DNA of 64,000 nt from Sedimenticola hydrogenitrophicus (GTDB lineage: Bacteria > Pseudomonadota > Gammaproteobacteria > Chromatiales > Chromatiaceae). The stretch is taken from NCBI RefSeq assembly GCF_029017505.1, contig NZ_JAQGEI010000001.1, positions 1 to 64,000 on the forward strand. The letters run 5' to 3'. Below the pieces are notes generated by a model. That model saw only the letters and a list, made by a program, of their open reading frames with translations. It did no database searches and was not told where the DNA came from. Both the position numbers and the translations under genes were made by a program. Shown here in pieces: positions 26,344-33,950 of this stretch; position 1 is the stretch's first letter, and each line of letters opens with the position of its first letter.

Positions 26344-26916
26344 ATGGCAACGTATAGTACCAGTGAGTTCAAGGGTGGGCTAAAGATCATGCTCGATGGC
26401 GACCCCTGCTCCATTATTGAAAACGAATTCGTGAAGCCTGGCAAAGGCCAGGCGTTCAACCGGGTGAAGATCCGCAACCTGAAGACCGGCCGCGTCATCG
26501 AGCGCACCTTCAAGTCCGGGGATTCGGTCGAGGCCGCCGACGTGATGGAGATGGACCTGCAGTATCTCTACTCGGATGGCGAGTTCTGGCACTTCATGCA
26601 TCCGGATACCTTCGAGCAGGTGAGCGCCGACGCCGCCGCGGTCGGCGATTCGGTGAAGTGGCTCAAGGATCAGGACATGTGCACCGTCACCCTGTGGAAC
26701 GGAACGCCGATCATCATCGAGGTGCCCAATTTCGTCAACCTGACCATCACCGAGACCGATCCCGGCCTCAAGGGCGATACCTCGGGTGGTGGCGGCAAGC
26801 CGGCGACCCTGGAGACCGGTGCCGTGGTGCGGGTGCCGCTGTTCGTGCAGACCGGCGAACTGATCAAGGTGGATACCCGCTCCGGGGAGTATGTCTCGCG
26901 GGCCAAAGAGGAGTGA
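26344..26916 (+). CDS. efp: elongation factor P
   Basis: A 190-residue translation factor that relieves ribosome stalling at polyproline. Lys34 sits in KPGKGQAF, the site of beta-lysylation in the EpmA/EpmB pathway. The three-domain fold is full length. Its modification genes epmB and epmA flank it on both sides. The window encodes exported proline-rich proteins (16695-17198 and 18131-19057) whose PP runs would be expected clients. Confidence 0.97.
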   Translation: MATYSTSEFKGGLKIMLDGDPCSIIENEFVKPGKGQAFNRVKIRNLKTGRVIERTFKSGDSVEAADVMEMDLQYLYSDGEFWHFMHPDTFEQVSADAAAVGDSVKWLKDQDMCTVTLWNGTPIIIEVPNFVNLTITETDPGLKGDTSGGGGKPATLETGAVVRVPLFVQTGELIKVDTRSGEYVSRAKEE

Positions 26917-26929
26917 CTTGGGGCAGCGC

Positions 26930-27176
26930 TTGAACCTAGATTCCTCAGTTGACCGCTTCGAGCGGCATGTAAGCCATTAATATGCAAAAAGTTACTCTGC
27001 AATCGTCGACCCACCCATCGGGTGAAGGCCGCTACGACCGCCAGTGCACGCACCGCGCGGCGTCTGGCTGCGTTATAACTCGTTGCAATAGAATGACTAT
27101 TACGCCTCGTTATGCCTTGCCAGACACCACGCTGCACGCACCCTGGCGGCCGTCCAACTGAGGATTCCAGGTTGAA
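26930..27176. repeat. hairpin element whose arm contains the epmA start
   Basis: The left arm begins TTGAACCTAGATTCCTCAG; the right arm ends CTGAGGATTCCAGGTTGAA, and they pair with three mismatches over the first 22 bases. The core contains GCGTTATAAC and GCCTTGCC, related to the elements at 10472-10632 and 42656-42949. It fills the efp-epmA intergenic region, and its right arm carries the epmA ribosome site and TTG start. Confidence 0.6.
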
Positions 27177-28161
27177 CGACCGTCAGACCGGTTCCGGGGT
27201 GTCTCCGGCGGCGTCCATCGAGACGCTCCGCCTGCGTGCCCGGGTGATTGCGCAGATCCGGGCGTTTTTCCAGCGCCAGGGCGTGCTGGAGGTGGAGACC
27301 CCGGTCTGCTCCCGGGCGGCGACCACCGATCCCGCCATCGAGTCCCTGGTCACCCGCTATACCGGTCCCGGTGCCCCGGGCGGCCTGCCGCTCTACCTGC
27401 ACAGCTCACCCGAATTTCCGATGAAGCGCCTGCTGGCCGCCGGCGCGGGCCCGATCTACCAGATCTGCAAGGTATTTCGTGACGGAGAGGCGGGGCGACT
27501 GCACAACCCCGAGTTCACCCTGCTGGAGTGGTATCGCCCCGGCTTCGATCACCATCGGCTGATGGACGAGGTGGAGCGGCTGGTCGGTGGGTTAATGCCG
27601 GAACCCGCGGTTGCCCGGCGTCTCAGCTACCGGGCGCTGTTTCAACAGCGGTTGCAGATCGATCCCCACCCGGCCACGGCCGAGCAACTGCGCAACTGCG
27701 CCCTGCAACAGGGCGTGCCGGGTGTGGACCGGCTGGACCTGCCGCAGCGCGACGCCTGGCTGGATCTGCTGATGACCCACTGCATCGAACCGGCCATGGG
27801 GCCCGGGCTCTGCTTTGTCTATGACTACCCGGCCAGCCAGGCGGCCCTTGCCCGGGTGCGGCCCGGCAGCCCGCCGCTGGCGGAACGCTTCGAACTCTAC
27901 CTGGATGGTATCGAACTGGCCAACGGCTTTCACGAGCTGACCGATGCGGCCGAGCAGCAGCGTCGCTTTGAGCGGGATCTGCAGGCCCGCACCGCAGCCG
28001 GTCAGCCGGTCGTACCCATGGACCGCCGGTTCATCGACGCCCTGGCCCGGGGCCTCCCCGACTGCGCCGGGGTGGCGTTGGGGATCGACCGCCTGATCAT
28101 GCGCCTGGCCGGCGCGGACCATATCGAACAGGTGATCGCCTTTCCGCTGTCACGCGCCTAG
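27172..28161 (+). CDS. epmA: EF-P beta-lysyltransferase EpmA
   Basis: A class-II lysyl-tRNA-synthetase-like enzyme that attaches (R)-beta-lysine to EF-P Lys34. It lacks the anticodon-binding domain, and at 329 residues is close to E. coli EpmA. Motif 2 (FRDGEAGRLHNPEFTLLEWYRP) and motif 3 (GVALGIDRLIMRLAGA) are intact. I chose the TTG at 27172 because GAGGA lies seven bases upstream and the resulting N-terminus fits the family; the frame is open to an ATG at 27112. The start and ribosome site fall within the arm of an inverted repeat, so translation may depend on RNA folding. Confidence 0.92.
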   Translation: MNDRQTGSGVSPAASIETLRLRARVIAQIRAFFQRQGVLEVETPVCSRAATTDPAIESLVTRYTGPGAPGGLPLYLHSSPEFPMKRLLAAGAGPIYQICKVFRDGEAGRLHNPEFTLLEWYRPGFDHHRLMDEVERLVGGLMPEPAVARRLSYRALFQQRLQIDPHPATAEQLRNCALQQGVPGVDRLDLPQRDAWLDLLMTHCIEPAMGPGLCFVYDYPASQAALARVRPGSPPLAERFELYLDGIELANGFHELTDAAEQQRRFERDLQARTAAGQPVVPMDRRFIDALARGLPDCAGVALGIDRLIMRLAGADHIEQVIAFPLSRA

Positions 28162-28173
28162 TAGTCTTCCAAT

Positions 28174-28208
28174 GTAACTGCTCACTTACCGACCGGGTGA
28201 GCAGTTAC
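28174..28208. mobile_element. 35-bp MITE remnant
   Basis: GTAACTGCTCAC joins directly to CTTACCGACCGGGTGAGCAGTTAC-type right-end sequence, so the whole interior is missing. Flanking 8-mers CTTCCAAT and CTTCCAGT match at 7 of 8 positions. Both arms carry the same A-to-G / T-to-C change relative to the full copies, which keeps the terminal pairing perfect. Confidence 0.75.
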
Positions 28209-28248
28209 CTTCCAGTTTAATATTGCCGGGTAAAGCTGTTTCAGTTTT

Positions 28249-28331
28249 GTAGGGTGGATAAGCCGGTAGGCGCATCCACCATTGCCGCGGTGAGGAGTGG
28301 TACAGGATGCACCGTTTACGGACCTAAGGAT
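28249..28331. repeat. GTAGGGTGGATAAGC-type repeat, half element
   Basis: It starts GTAGGGTGGATAAGCCGGTA and contains GAGGAGTGGTACAGGATGCA. The first part is identical to the start of the 112-bp palindrome at 60846-60957; the second part is shared with the element at 7767-7909. The closing inverse of GTAGGGTGG is missing here. Confidence 0.65.
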
Positions 28332-28345
28332 GGAATGAACGCAAA

Positions 28346-28825
28346 TCAGGGGCCGGGCGGGTCGATATCCAGCAGCGGGGCGGCATCGATACTCTCCGCA
28401 TCCATCATGGTGGCGACGCGCTGCAACGCGGAGAGGATCTGGGTCTTCTCCCAATCCTCCAGCGCCTCGAACCGTTCAATGAACTTCTCGTGCAACAGCG
28501 GCGGGGTGGCGAGCAGGATCTTCAGGCCTGCCTCGGTCAGGCGCGCATTGACCACCCGCTTGTCCACGCTGCTGCGCACCCGCTCGGTCAGTTTTTTATC
28601 CTCGAGACGATTGAGAATGGTGGTGACGGTGGCCTGACTCAGGGACACATCGTCGGAAATCCGCTTTACCGTGACGTCGCCCAGGGCGTTGATGGCGCGC
28701 AGCACCATCACCTGGGGGATGGTCAGTCCACAACTCTTCACCATGCGTTTTGACTGCAGATCGGTTGCGCGAATGATGCGGCGCAGGGAGACGAGCACGT
28801 CATGCCAATACTGATTTTCGGCCAT
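28346..28825 (-). CDS. MarR-family regulator (EctR-like)
   Basis: A 159-residue winged-helix repressor with the MarR layout: N-terminal dimerisation helix, recognition region VTVKRISDDVSLSQATVTTILNRLEDKKL, and wing with the DKR motif (SSVDKRVVNARLTEAG). It diverges from the NAGGN genes, which suggests it controls this osmolyte pathway; EctR of ectoine operons is a MarR protein with a similar job. The frame extends to 28876, but a good promoter (TTGGTT-17-TATAAT at 28859-28887) would start transcription inside that extension, so ATG 28825 (MAENQYW) is preferred. Confidence 0.82.
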   Translation of the reverse strand: MAENQYWHDVLVSLRRIIRATDLQSKRMVKSCGLTIPQVMVLRAINALGDVTVKRISDDVSLSQATVTTILNRLEDKKLTERVRSSVDKRVVNARLTEAGLKILLATPPLLHEKFIERFEALEDWEKTQILSALQRVATMMDAESIDAAPLLDIDPPGP

Positions 28826-28858
28826 GAGTTGGGTCAGGTTGAATTTGAAGGGTGGGGA

Positions 28859-28887
28859 ATTATAGCCAGTTTTCATATTTCAACCAA
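28859..28887 (-). promoter_or_regulatory. promoter of the MarR gene
   Basis: On the minus strand, -35 TTGGTT and a perfect -10 TATAAT are separated by 17 bp. The transcript would start near 28852, giving a leader of about 27 bases before ATG 28825. Confidence 0.6.
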
Positions 28888-28894
28888 TTTTCAA

Positions 28895-28920
28895 CTAATG
28901 GTTTGGACTCTAAACATTAG
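28895..28920. promoter_or_regulatory. candidate MarR/EctR operator
   Basis: CTAATG and CATTAG (with partly symmetric GTTT/TAAA next to them) form an inverted repeat immediately upstream of the MarR -35 and between the divergent genes. It is a likely binding site for the MarR protein and could control both directions. Confidence 0.5.
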
Positions 28921-29025
28921 AAGTGTAATAATAACCTATTAAAATTACCATGAGAAGGGCGCGGCGGAATTCGCCGGGACAGTCGGCTGGCGCGGGCTGC
29001 CGTGTCGACAACAGGAGTTTGTCAT

Positions 29026-30798
29026 ATGTGTGGATTCGCCGGGATATATGCCCCCGGAGTGGCTGAATCGAATGTCGCCCGGGTAGCGAGTATGACCCGC
29101 AAGCTGGCTCCCCGGGGCCCCGACGGCGAGGGGATTGTGACTCGCAACGGGCTGGCCCTGGGGCATCGCCGCCTCAAGGTGATCGACCTGTCGGAACATG
29201 CCCAGCAGCCGATGGTGGATGCCGAACTGGGCCTGGACCTGGTGTTCAACGGCTGTATCTACAACTACCGTGAGCTGCGCGAGGAGTTGCAGGGCCAGGG
29301 CTACCGCTTCTTCTCCCAGGGCGATACCGAAGTGGTCCTCAAGGCCTACCACGCCTGGGGAATCGAGTGTGTGAAGCGATTCAACGGCATGTTCGCCTTC
29401 GCCATTCACGAACGCGACACGGGACGTCTGGTGCTGGCCCGGGACCGGCTCGGCATCAAGCCCTGCTACCTGGCGGAATCGGCCGGACGGCTGGCCTTCG
29501 CCTCCACCCTGCCGGCGCTGCTGGAAGCGGGCGATATCGATACCGGTATCGACCCGGTGGCGCTCAACTATTACCTGAGTTTCCATGCCGTGGTGCCGGC
29601 GCCCTTTACCCTCCTGAAGGGGGTGCGCAAGCTGCCGCCGGCGACCATCCGGGTCTACGAGAAGGACGGCTCGCATCGCAGCGAGACCTACTGGCGGTTG
29701 CGCGTGGGTAGCCGCGAGGAGGACCGCTCGGTGAGCGCCGGGGAGTGGCAGGAACGGGTACTGGAGGCACTGCGGCGCGCGGTGCGCCGGCGCATGGTGG
29801 CGGATGTGCCGGTGGGCGTGTTGCTCTCCGGCGGTCTCGACTCCAGCCTGATCGTCGGTCTGCTGGCGGAACATGGCCAGACCGGCCTGAGCACCTTCTC
29901 GGTGGGTTTCGAGGAGGCCGGTGGCGAGAAGGGGGACGAGTTCCAGTACTCCGATCTGATCGCCGAACACTTCCAGACCGATCACCACAAGATCATTGTC
30001 CCCTCCAGCCGCCTGCTGGAGACCCTGCCGGAGACCTTCGGTGCCATGTCCGAGCCGATGGTCAGCTATGACAACATCGGTTTCTACCTGCTCTCCCATG
30101 AAGTCTCGAAGCACCTTAAGGTGGTGCAGTCGGGGCAGGGTGCCGACGAGGTGTTCGGCGGCTACCACTGGTATCCGCCGCTGCTGGAACCAGGCGCCGG
30201 AGCGGCCGATTACCGCCGCCTGTTCATGGACCGTGATTTCGACGAGTACGCCACCACGGTCCAGTCCGAATATGTGCAATCGGACTTTGCCGGTGCCTTC
30301 ATCGAACAGCAGTTCGCCGATGAGAATGGCGGCAGCGCGGTGGACCGGGCGCTGCGTCTGGATACCACGGTGATGCTGGTGGATGACCCGGTGAAACGGG
30401 TCGACAACATGACCATGGCCTGGGGGCTGGAGGCACGGGTGCCGTTCCTGGATCACGAACTGGTGGAGCTGGCTGGCCGGGTGCCCGCCGAACTGAAGGT
30501 GCGCGACGAGGGCAAGTGGGTGCTCAAGGAGGCGGCGCGGCAGGTAATCCCGCACCAGGTGATCGACCGGCCCAAGGGGTATTTTCCGGTACCGGCGCTA
30601 AAATACATTGAAGGGCCTTACCTGGATTTTGTCCGGGACGCCCTGAACGACAGCCGGGCCATCAATCGCGGGCTGTTCAACCGCGACTACCTGACCAGGC
30701 TGCTGGATAAGCCGAAGGACCACATTACCCCGTTACGGGGTTCCAAACTCTGGCAGGTCGCCCTGCTGGAGCTTTGGCTGCAGACCCACCATCTCTAG
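29026..30798 (+). CDS. asnO: N-acetylglutaminylglutamine amidotransferase
   Basis: A 590-residue asparagine-synthetase-like enzyme that amidates N-acetylglutaminylglutamine to the osmolyte NAGGN. Starting at ATG 29026 leaves Cys2 (MCGFAGIY) as the glutaminase nucleophile. The N-terminal Ntn domain spans about 2-215 and the synthetase domain about 235-580, with the pyrophosphate loop LSGGLDSSL and a downstream GQGADEVFGGY motif. The next two genes are the other members of the conserved NAGGN trio. A MarR gene diverges upstream. Confidence 0.93.
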   Translation: MCGFAGIYAPGVAESNVARVASMTRKLAPRGPDGEGIVTRNGLALGHRRLKVIDLSEHAQQPMVDAELGLDLVFNGCIYNYRELREELQGQGYRFFSQGDTEVVLKAYHAWGIECVKRFNGMFAFAIHERDTGRLVLARDRLGIKPCYLAESAGRLAFASTLPALLEAGDIDTGIDPVALNYYLSFHAVVPAPFTLLKGVRKLPPATIRVYEKDGSHRSETYWRLRVGSREEDRSVSAGEWQERVLEALRRAVRRRMVADVPVGVLLSGGLDSSLIVGLLAEHGQTGLSTFSVGFEEAGGEKGDEFQYSDLIAEHFQTDHHKIIVPSSRLLETLPETFGAMSEPMVSYDNIGFYLLSHEVSKHLKVVQSGQGADEVFGGYHWYPPLLEPGAGAADYRRLFMDRDFDEYATTVQSEYVQSDFAGAFIEQQFADENGGSAVDRALRLDTTVMLVDDPVKRVDNMTMAWGLEARVPFLDHELVELAGRVPAELKVRDEGKWVLKEAARQVIPHQVIDRPKGYFPVPALKYIEGPYLDFVRDALNDSRAINRGLFNRDYLTRLLDKPKDHITPLRGSKLWQVALLELWLQTHHL

Positions 30799-30809
30799 GG
30801 TACAGAGCA

Positions 30810-32561
30810 ATGACCAAACCAGAGAAAGGAATGGATGGTAATCTGAATATCGAGCAGATGGGATCACTGAAACACTGGGGGGAACCCCCCAGTTCGATCG
30901 CCGACGAACTGGACAAGCAGGCGGTGGTCGACTGCGGATGGGGCCGGCTGATCTTCGGTCAGACCTTCCGCTCCAGCCGCCAGCTGGCCGACCAGCTGCG
31001 GGATGAACGTCTGGGGCGCCGTGATGTAGCGCTCTACAGCCGCGACCCCCAGGTGGTGGTCTCCCAGGCGCCCCGGGAGCTGTTTATCGATCCCTCCCTC
31101 ACCTACCGCCTGAACCTGGAATACGCCGAGCTGGCGGATGTGGCGCCCGCCGGCATCGAGATCCGGCCGATAGCCGATGCCGCCGATATCGAACAGGTCA
31201 ACCGCATCTACAAGGCGCGCGCCATGGTACCGATGCGCGAGGAGTTCTTCGACTATCAGCAGTCCCATCCCGAGTTGCGGATTCTGCTGGCGGTGGAGGA
31301 GCAGAGCGACCAGGTGGTCGGCTGCGTCACCGGGGTGGATCACTATCGCACCTTCGCGGATCCCGACAACGGCTCCAGTCTGTGGGCACTGGCGGTCGAT
31401 CCCCAGTGTGAGCACGCCGGTGTCGGCGAGGCGCTGGTGATCGCCCTGATCAACGCCTTCAAGTCCGCCGGCCGCTCGTTCATGGACCTGTCGGTGATGC
31501 ACAACAATGCGCAGGCGATCCAGCTGTATGAAAAGCTCGGTTTTTTCCAGGTGCCGGTGTACTGCATCAAGACCAAGAACGCGATCAATGAGCAGCTCTA
31601 TATCGGCCCGAAAAACGACGCCAAGCTGAATGTCTATGCCCAGATAATTGTCGATGAGGCCTATCGACGGGGCATCGTGGTGGATATTGTCGACGCCGCC
31701 GGCGGCTTTTTCGACCTGAGCCTGGGCGGTCGCACGGTCAGCTGCCGCGAGTCCCTGACCGATCTCACCAGCGCGGTGGCCATGAGCCGTTGCGACGACA
31801 AGGCGGTGACCCGGCGGTTCCTCGCCCGGGCCGGCCTGAACGTGCCGGAGCAGGAGCTGCTGCGGGACGAGGCGCAGGCGCTGGCATTCCTGCAGCATCA
31901 CCAGCGCATCGTCATCAAGCCCGCGCGCGGCGAACAGGGAGTCGGCGTCTGCGTCGATCTGAGCGAGTCCGGCGAGGTGATTTCCGCCTATGCCCAGGCC
32001 GCGTCTCTCTGCGACCGGGTGGTGGGCGAACGTTTCGTGCCGGGTGAGGATCTGCGCATCATCGTGATCAACGACGAGGTGGTGGCGGCGGCGGTGCGGC
32101 GGCCCGCCTCGGTGGTGGGGGACGGTGAGCACACGGTGGCCGAACTGATCCGCAAACAGAGCCGGCGGCGGGCGGCGGCCACCCAGGGTGAGAGCGTGAT
32201 CCCGATGGATGAGGAGACCGAACGCTGTGTCAACGACGCCGGCCTGGCCATGGACCGGGTGCTGCCGAAGGGGCAGCGCCTGAAGGTGCGCAAGACCGCC
32301 AACCTGCACACCGGCGGCACCCTGCAGGATGTCACCGAGCGGTTGCATCCGGCACTGGCCAAGGCGGCCATCCGCGGTGCCCAGGTGCTGGACATGCCGC
32401 TGGTCGGGTTTGATTTCATGGTGCCGGACGTGGAACGCCCGGAGTACGCCATCATCGAGGCCAACGAACGCCCCGGGCTGGCCAATCATGAACCCCAGCC
32501 CACGGCGGAAAAACTGCTGGACATGCTGTTTCCGCAAACCACCCTGGCACATCACAGGTGA
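30810..32561 (+). CDS. ngg: N-acetylglutaminylglutamine synthetase
   Basis: A 583-residue fusion of a GNAT acetyltransferase domain (about 95-265, including LWALAVDPQCEHAGVGEALV) and a C-terminal ATP-grasp ligase of the RimK/cyanophycin-synthetase type (about 320-575, with IVIKPARGEQGVGV and EANERPGL). It acetylates and joins glutamines to form N-acetylglutaminylglutamine, the substrate of the preceding amidotransferase. ATG 30810 lies 11 bp after the upstream stop; the frame is open further upstream into that gene. Confidence 0.93.
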   Translation: MTKPEKGMDGNLNIEQMGSLKHWGEPPSSIADELDKQAVVDCGWGRLIFGQTFRSSRQLADQLRDERLGRRDVALYSRDPQVVVSQAPRELFIDPSLTYRLNLEYAELADVAPAGIEIRPIADAADIEQVNRIYKARAMVPMREEFFDYQQSHPELRILLAVEEQSDQVVGCVTGVDHYRTFADPDNGSSLWALAVDPQCEHAGVGEALVIALINAFKSAGRSFMDLSVMHNNAQAIQLYEKLGFFQVPVYCIKTKNAINEQLYIGPKNDAKLNVYAQIIVDEAYRRGIVVDIVDAAGGFFDLSLGGRTVSCRESLTDLTSAVAMSRCDDKAVTRRFLARAGLNVPEQELLRDEAQALAFLQHHQRIVIKPARGEQGVGVCVDLSESGEVISAYAQAASLCDRVVGERFVPGEDLRIIVINDEVVAAAVRRPASVVGDGEHTVAELIRKQSRRRAAATQGESVIPMDEETERCVNDAGLAMDRVLPKGQRLKVRKTANLHTGGTLQDVTERLHPALAKAAIRGAQVLDMPLVGFDFMVPDVERPEYAIIEANERPGLANHEPQPTAEKLLDMLFPQTTLAHHR

Positions 32562-32564
32562 TGC

Positions 32565-33719
32565 ATGAAGATACTGGATATCGATCGCCGCTACCTGCGC
32601 GAAACCCTGCTGGAACTGCTGCATATTCCCAGTCCCACCGGCATGACCGACATCGTGGTGCAGCTGGTCTGCCACAAGCTTGAGGCGATGGGGGTAGAGT
32701 ATGAGCTGACCCGGCGTGGGGCGATCCGCGCCAACCTGTATGGCCAGGTGCACTCGCCGGACCGCGCCATCGCCGCCCACCTCGACACCCTCGGGGCGAT
32801 GGTCAAGAATCTGAAACCGAACGGCCGCCTGGAGGTGGTCTCGGTCGGCACCTGGCCGGCGCGCTCCGCCGAGGGGGCCCGGGTGACCCTGTATATCGAC
32901 AAGGGGGTGCAGTACCGCGGCAGCCTGTTGCCGCTGAAGGCCTCCGGTCATGTGTTCGGCAAGCAGGTGGATACCCAGGAGGCGAGCTGGCAGAACCTGG
33001 AGCTGCGCCTGGATGAGCCGGTGCACAGCATCGGCGCACTGCAGCAGCTCGGTATCCATCCGGGGGACATGATCTCCATCGATCCGCAGCCGGAGTTTCT
33101 CGACAACGGCTTCTGGATCTCGCGTTTTCTCGATGACAAGGTGGGGGTGGCGGCGGTGCTGGCCGCCGCCAAGGCGATCAGCGATGCCCAGTTGCGACTG
33201 CCGATGGACTGCCATCTGCTGTTCACCATCTCCGAGGAGACCGGGGTCGGCGCCTCGCATATCCTGCATGGCGACGTGGCCGAACTGCTGGCGGTGGATA
33301 ACGGCACCATCGCCCCGGGGCAGAACACCTCCGAGTACGGTGTCACCATCGCCATGCAGGACTCCAGCGGCCCGTTTGACTGGTACCTGACGCGGCGCCT
33401 GATCTCGCTGTGCCAGACCTGTGGTATCGAACACAGCCGCGACGTGTTCCGTTTCTACCGTAGCGACTCGGCCTCGGCGGTGGAGGCCGGCAACGACATC
33501 CGCACCGGGCTGATCTGTTTCGCCCTGGACGCCTCCCACGGCCATGAGCGCACCCATGAAAAATCGGTCCTGGCGGTGGCCCGGCTGCTCGCCATGTACA
33601 TGCAGAGCGGTCCGCTGTTCGAGCGCGACGAACGGCCCCTGGGCCCGCTGGACGATTTCCCGGAAGATCCCACCGACTGGGCCGACGACCTCAGTGTGGA
33701 CAAGCCGGAGTCCGAATAG
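32565..33719 (+). CDS. NAGGN-cluster M42-family peptidase
   Basis: A 384-residue M42-type metallo-aminopeptidase-like protein. Metal-binding signatures include AAHLDTLGAM (first His/Asp), FLDDKVGVAAVL (bridging Asp) and SEETGVGASH (catalytic Glu pair). It is the third member of the NAGGN trio and may recycle or trim the dipeptide osmolyte. It starts 3 bp after the synthetase stop, so all three genes form one operon. The C-terminus is acidic. The exact reaction is not established as far as I know. Confidence 0.88.
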   Translation: MKILDIDRRYLRETLLELLHIPSPTGMTDIVVQLVCHKLEAMGVEYELTRRGAIRANLYGQVHSPDRAIAAHLDTLGAMVKNLKPNGRLEVVSVGTWPARSAEGARVTLYIDKGVQYRGSLLPLKASGHVFGKQVDTQEASWQNLELRLDEPVHSIGALQQLGIHPGDMISIDPQPEFLDNGFWISRFLDDKVGVAAVLAAAKAISDAQLRLPMDCHLLFTISEETGVGASHILHGDVAELLAVDNGTIAPGQNTSEYGVTIAMQDSSGPFDWYLTRRLISLCQTCGIEHSRDVFRFYRSDSASAVEAGNDIRTGLICFALDASHGHERTHEKSVLAVARLLAMYMQSGPLFERDERPLGPLDDFPEDPTDWADDLSVDKPESE

Positions 33720-33765
33720 CCGATTACGCCGGGGGTGGCAAAGCTGCTCAATATGGGGATCCTTT

Positions 33766-33800
33766 GAAACTACCTACTTACAGACCGGGTGAGTGGTTAC
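33766..33800. mobile_element. 35-bp MITE remnant, decayed
   Basis: GAAACTACCTAC followed by TTACAGACCGGGTGAGTGGTTAC-like right-end sequence. Flanking 8-mers GATCCTTT and GATACTTT match at 7 of 8 positions. It is an internally deleted, mutated copy 47 bp after the M42 peptidase stop. Confidence 0.65.
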
Positions 33801-33950
33801 GATACTTTTTGCTATTTTTGATGCGGTCTGATTCCGACTCCAGTGCATTGAAATTCGGGAATTTCCCGAGAAACATTCGATGGCCAAAGGGATCAAGTTT
33901 CCATCCTGCTTGCCGACAACAGGTTCACGTGCACGATTCCTACACCGTGA

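Noticed and set aside
28826-28876. Longer N-terminus of the MarR protein from ATG 28876
   Set aside because: A well-spaced promoter (TTGGTT-17-TATAAT) overlaps this stretch and would start transcription downstream of that ATG.
30864-33557. Minus-strand frame of about 897 residues opposite the NAGGN genes
   Set aside because: Spans two clear genes on the other strand and reads as low-complexity His/Gln/Gly-rich sequence; no motif supports it.
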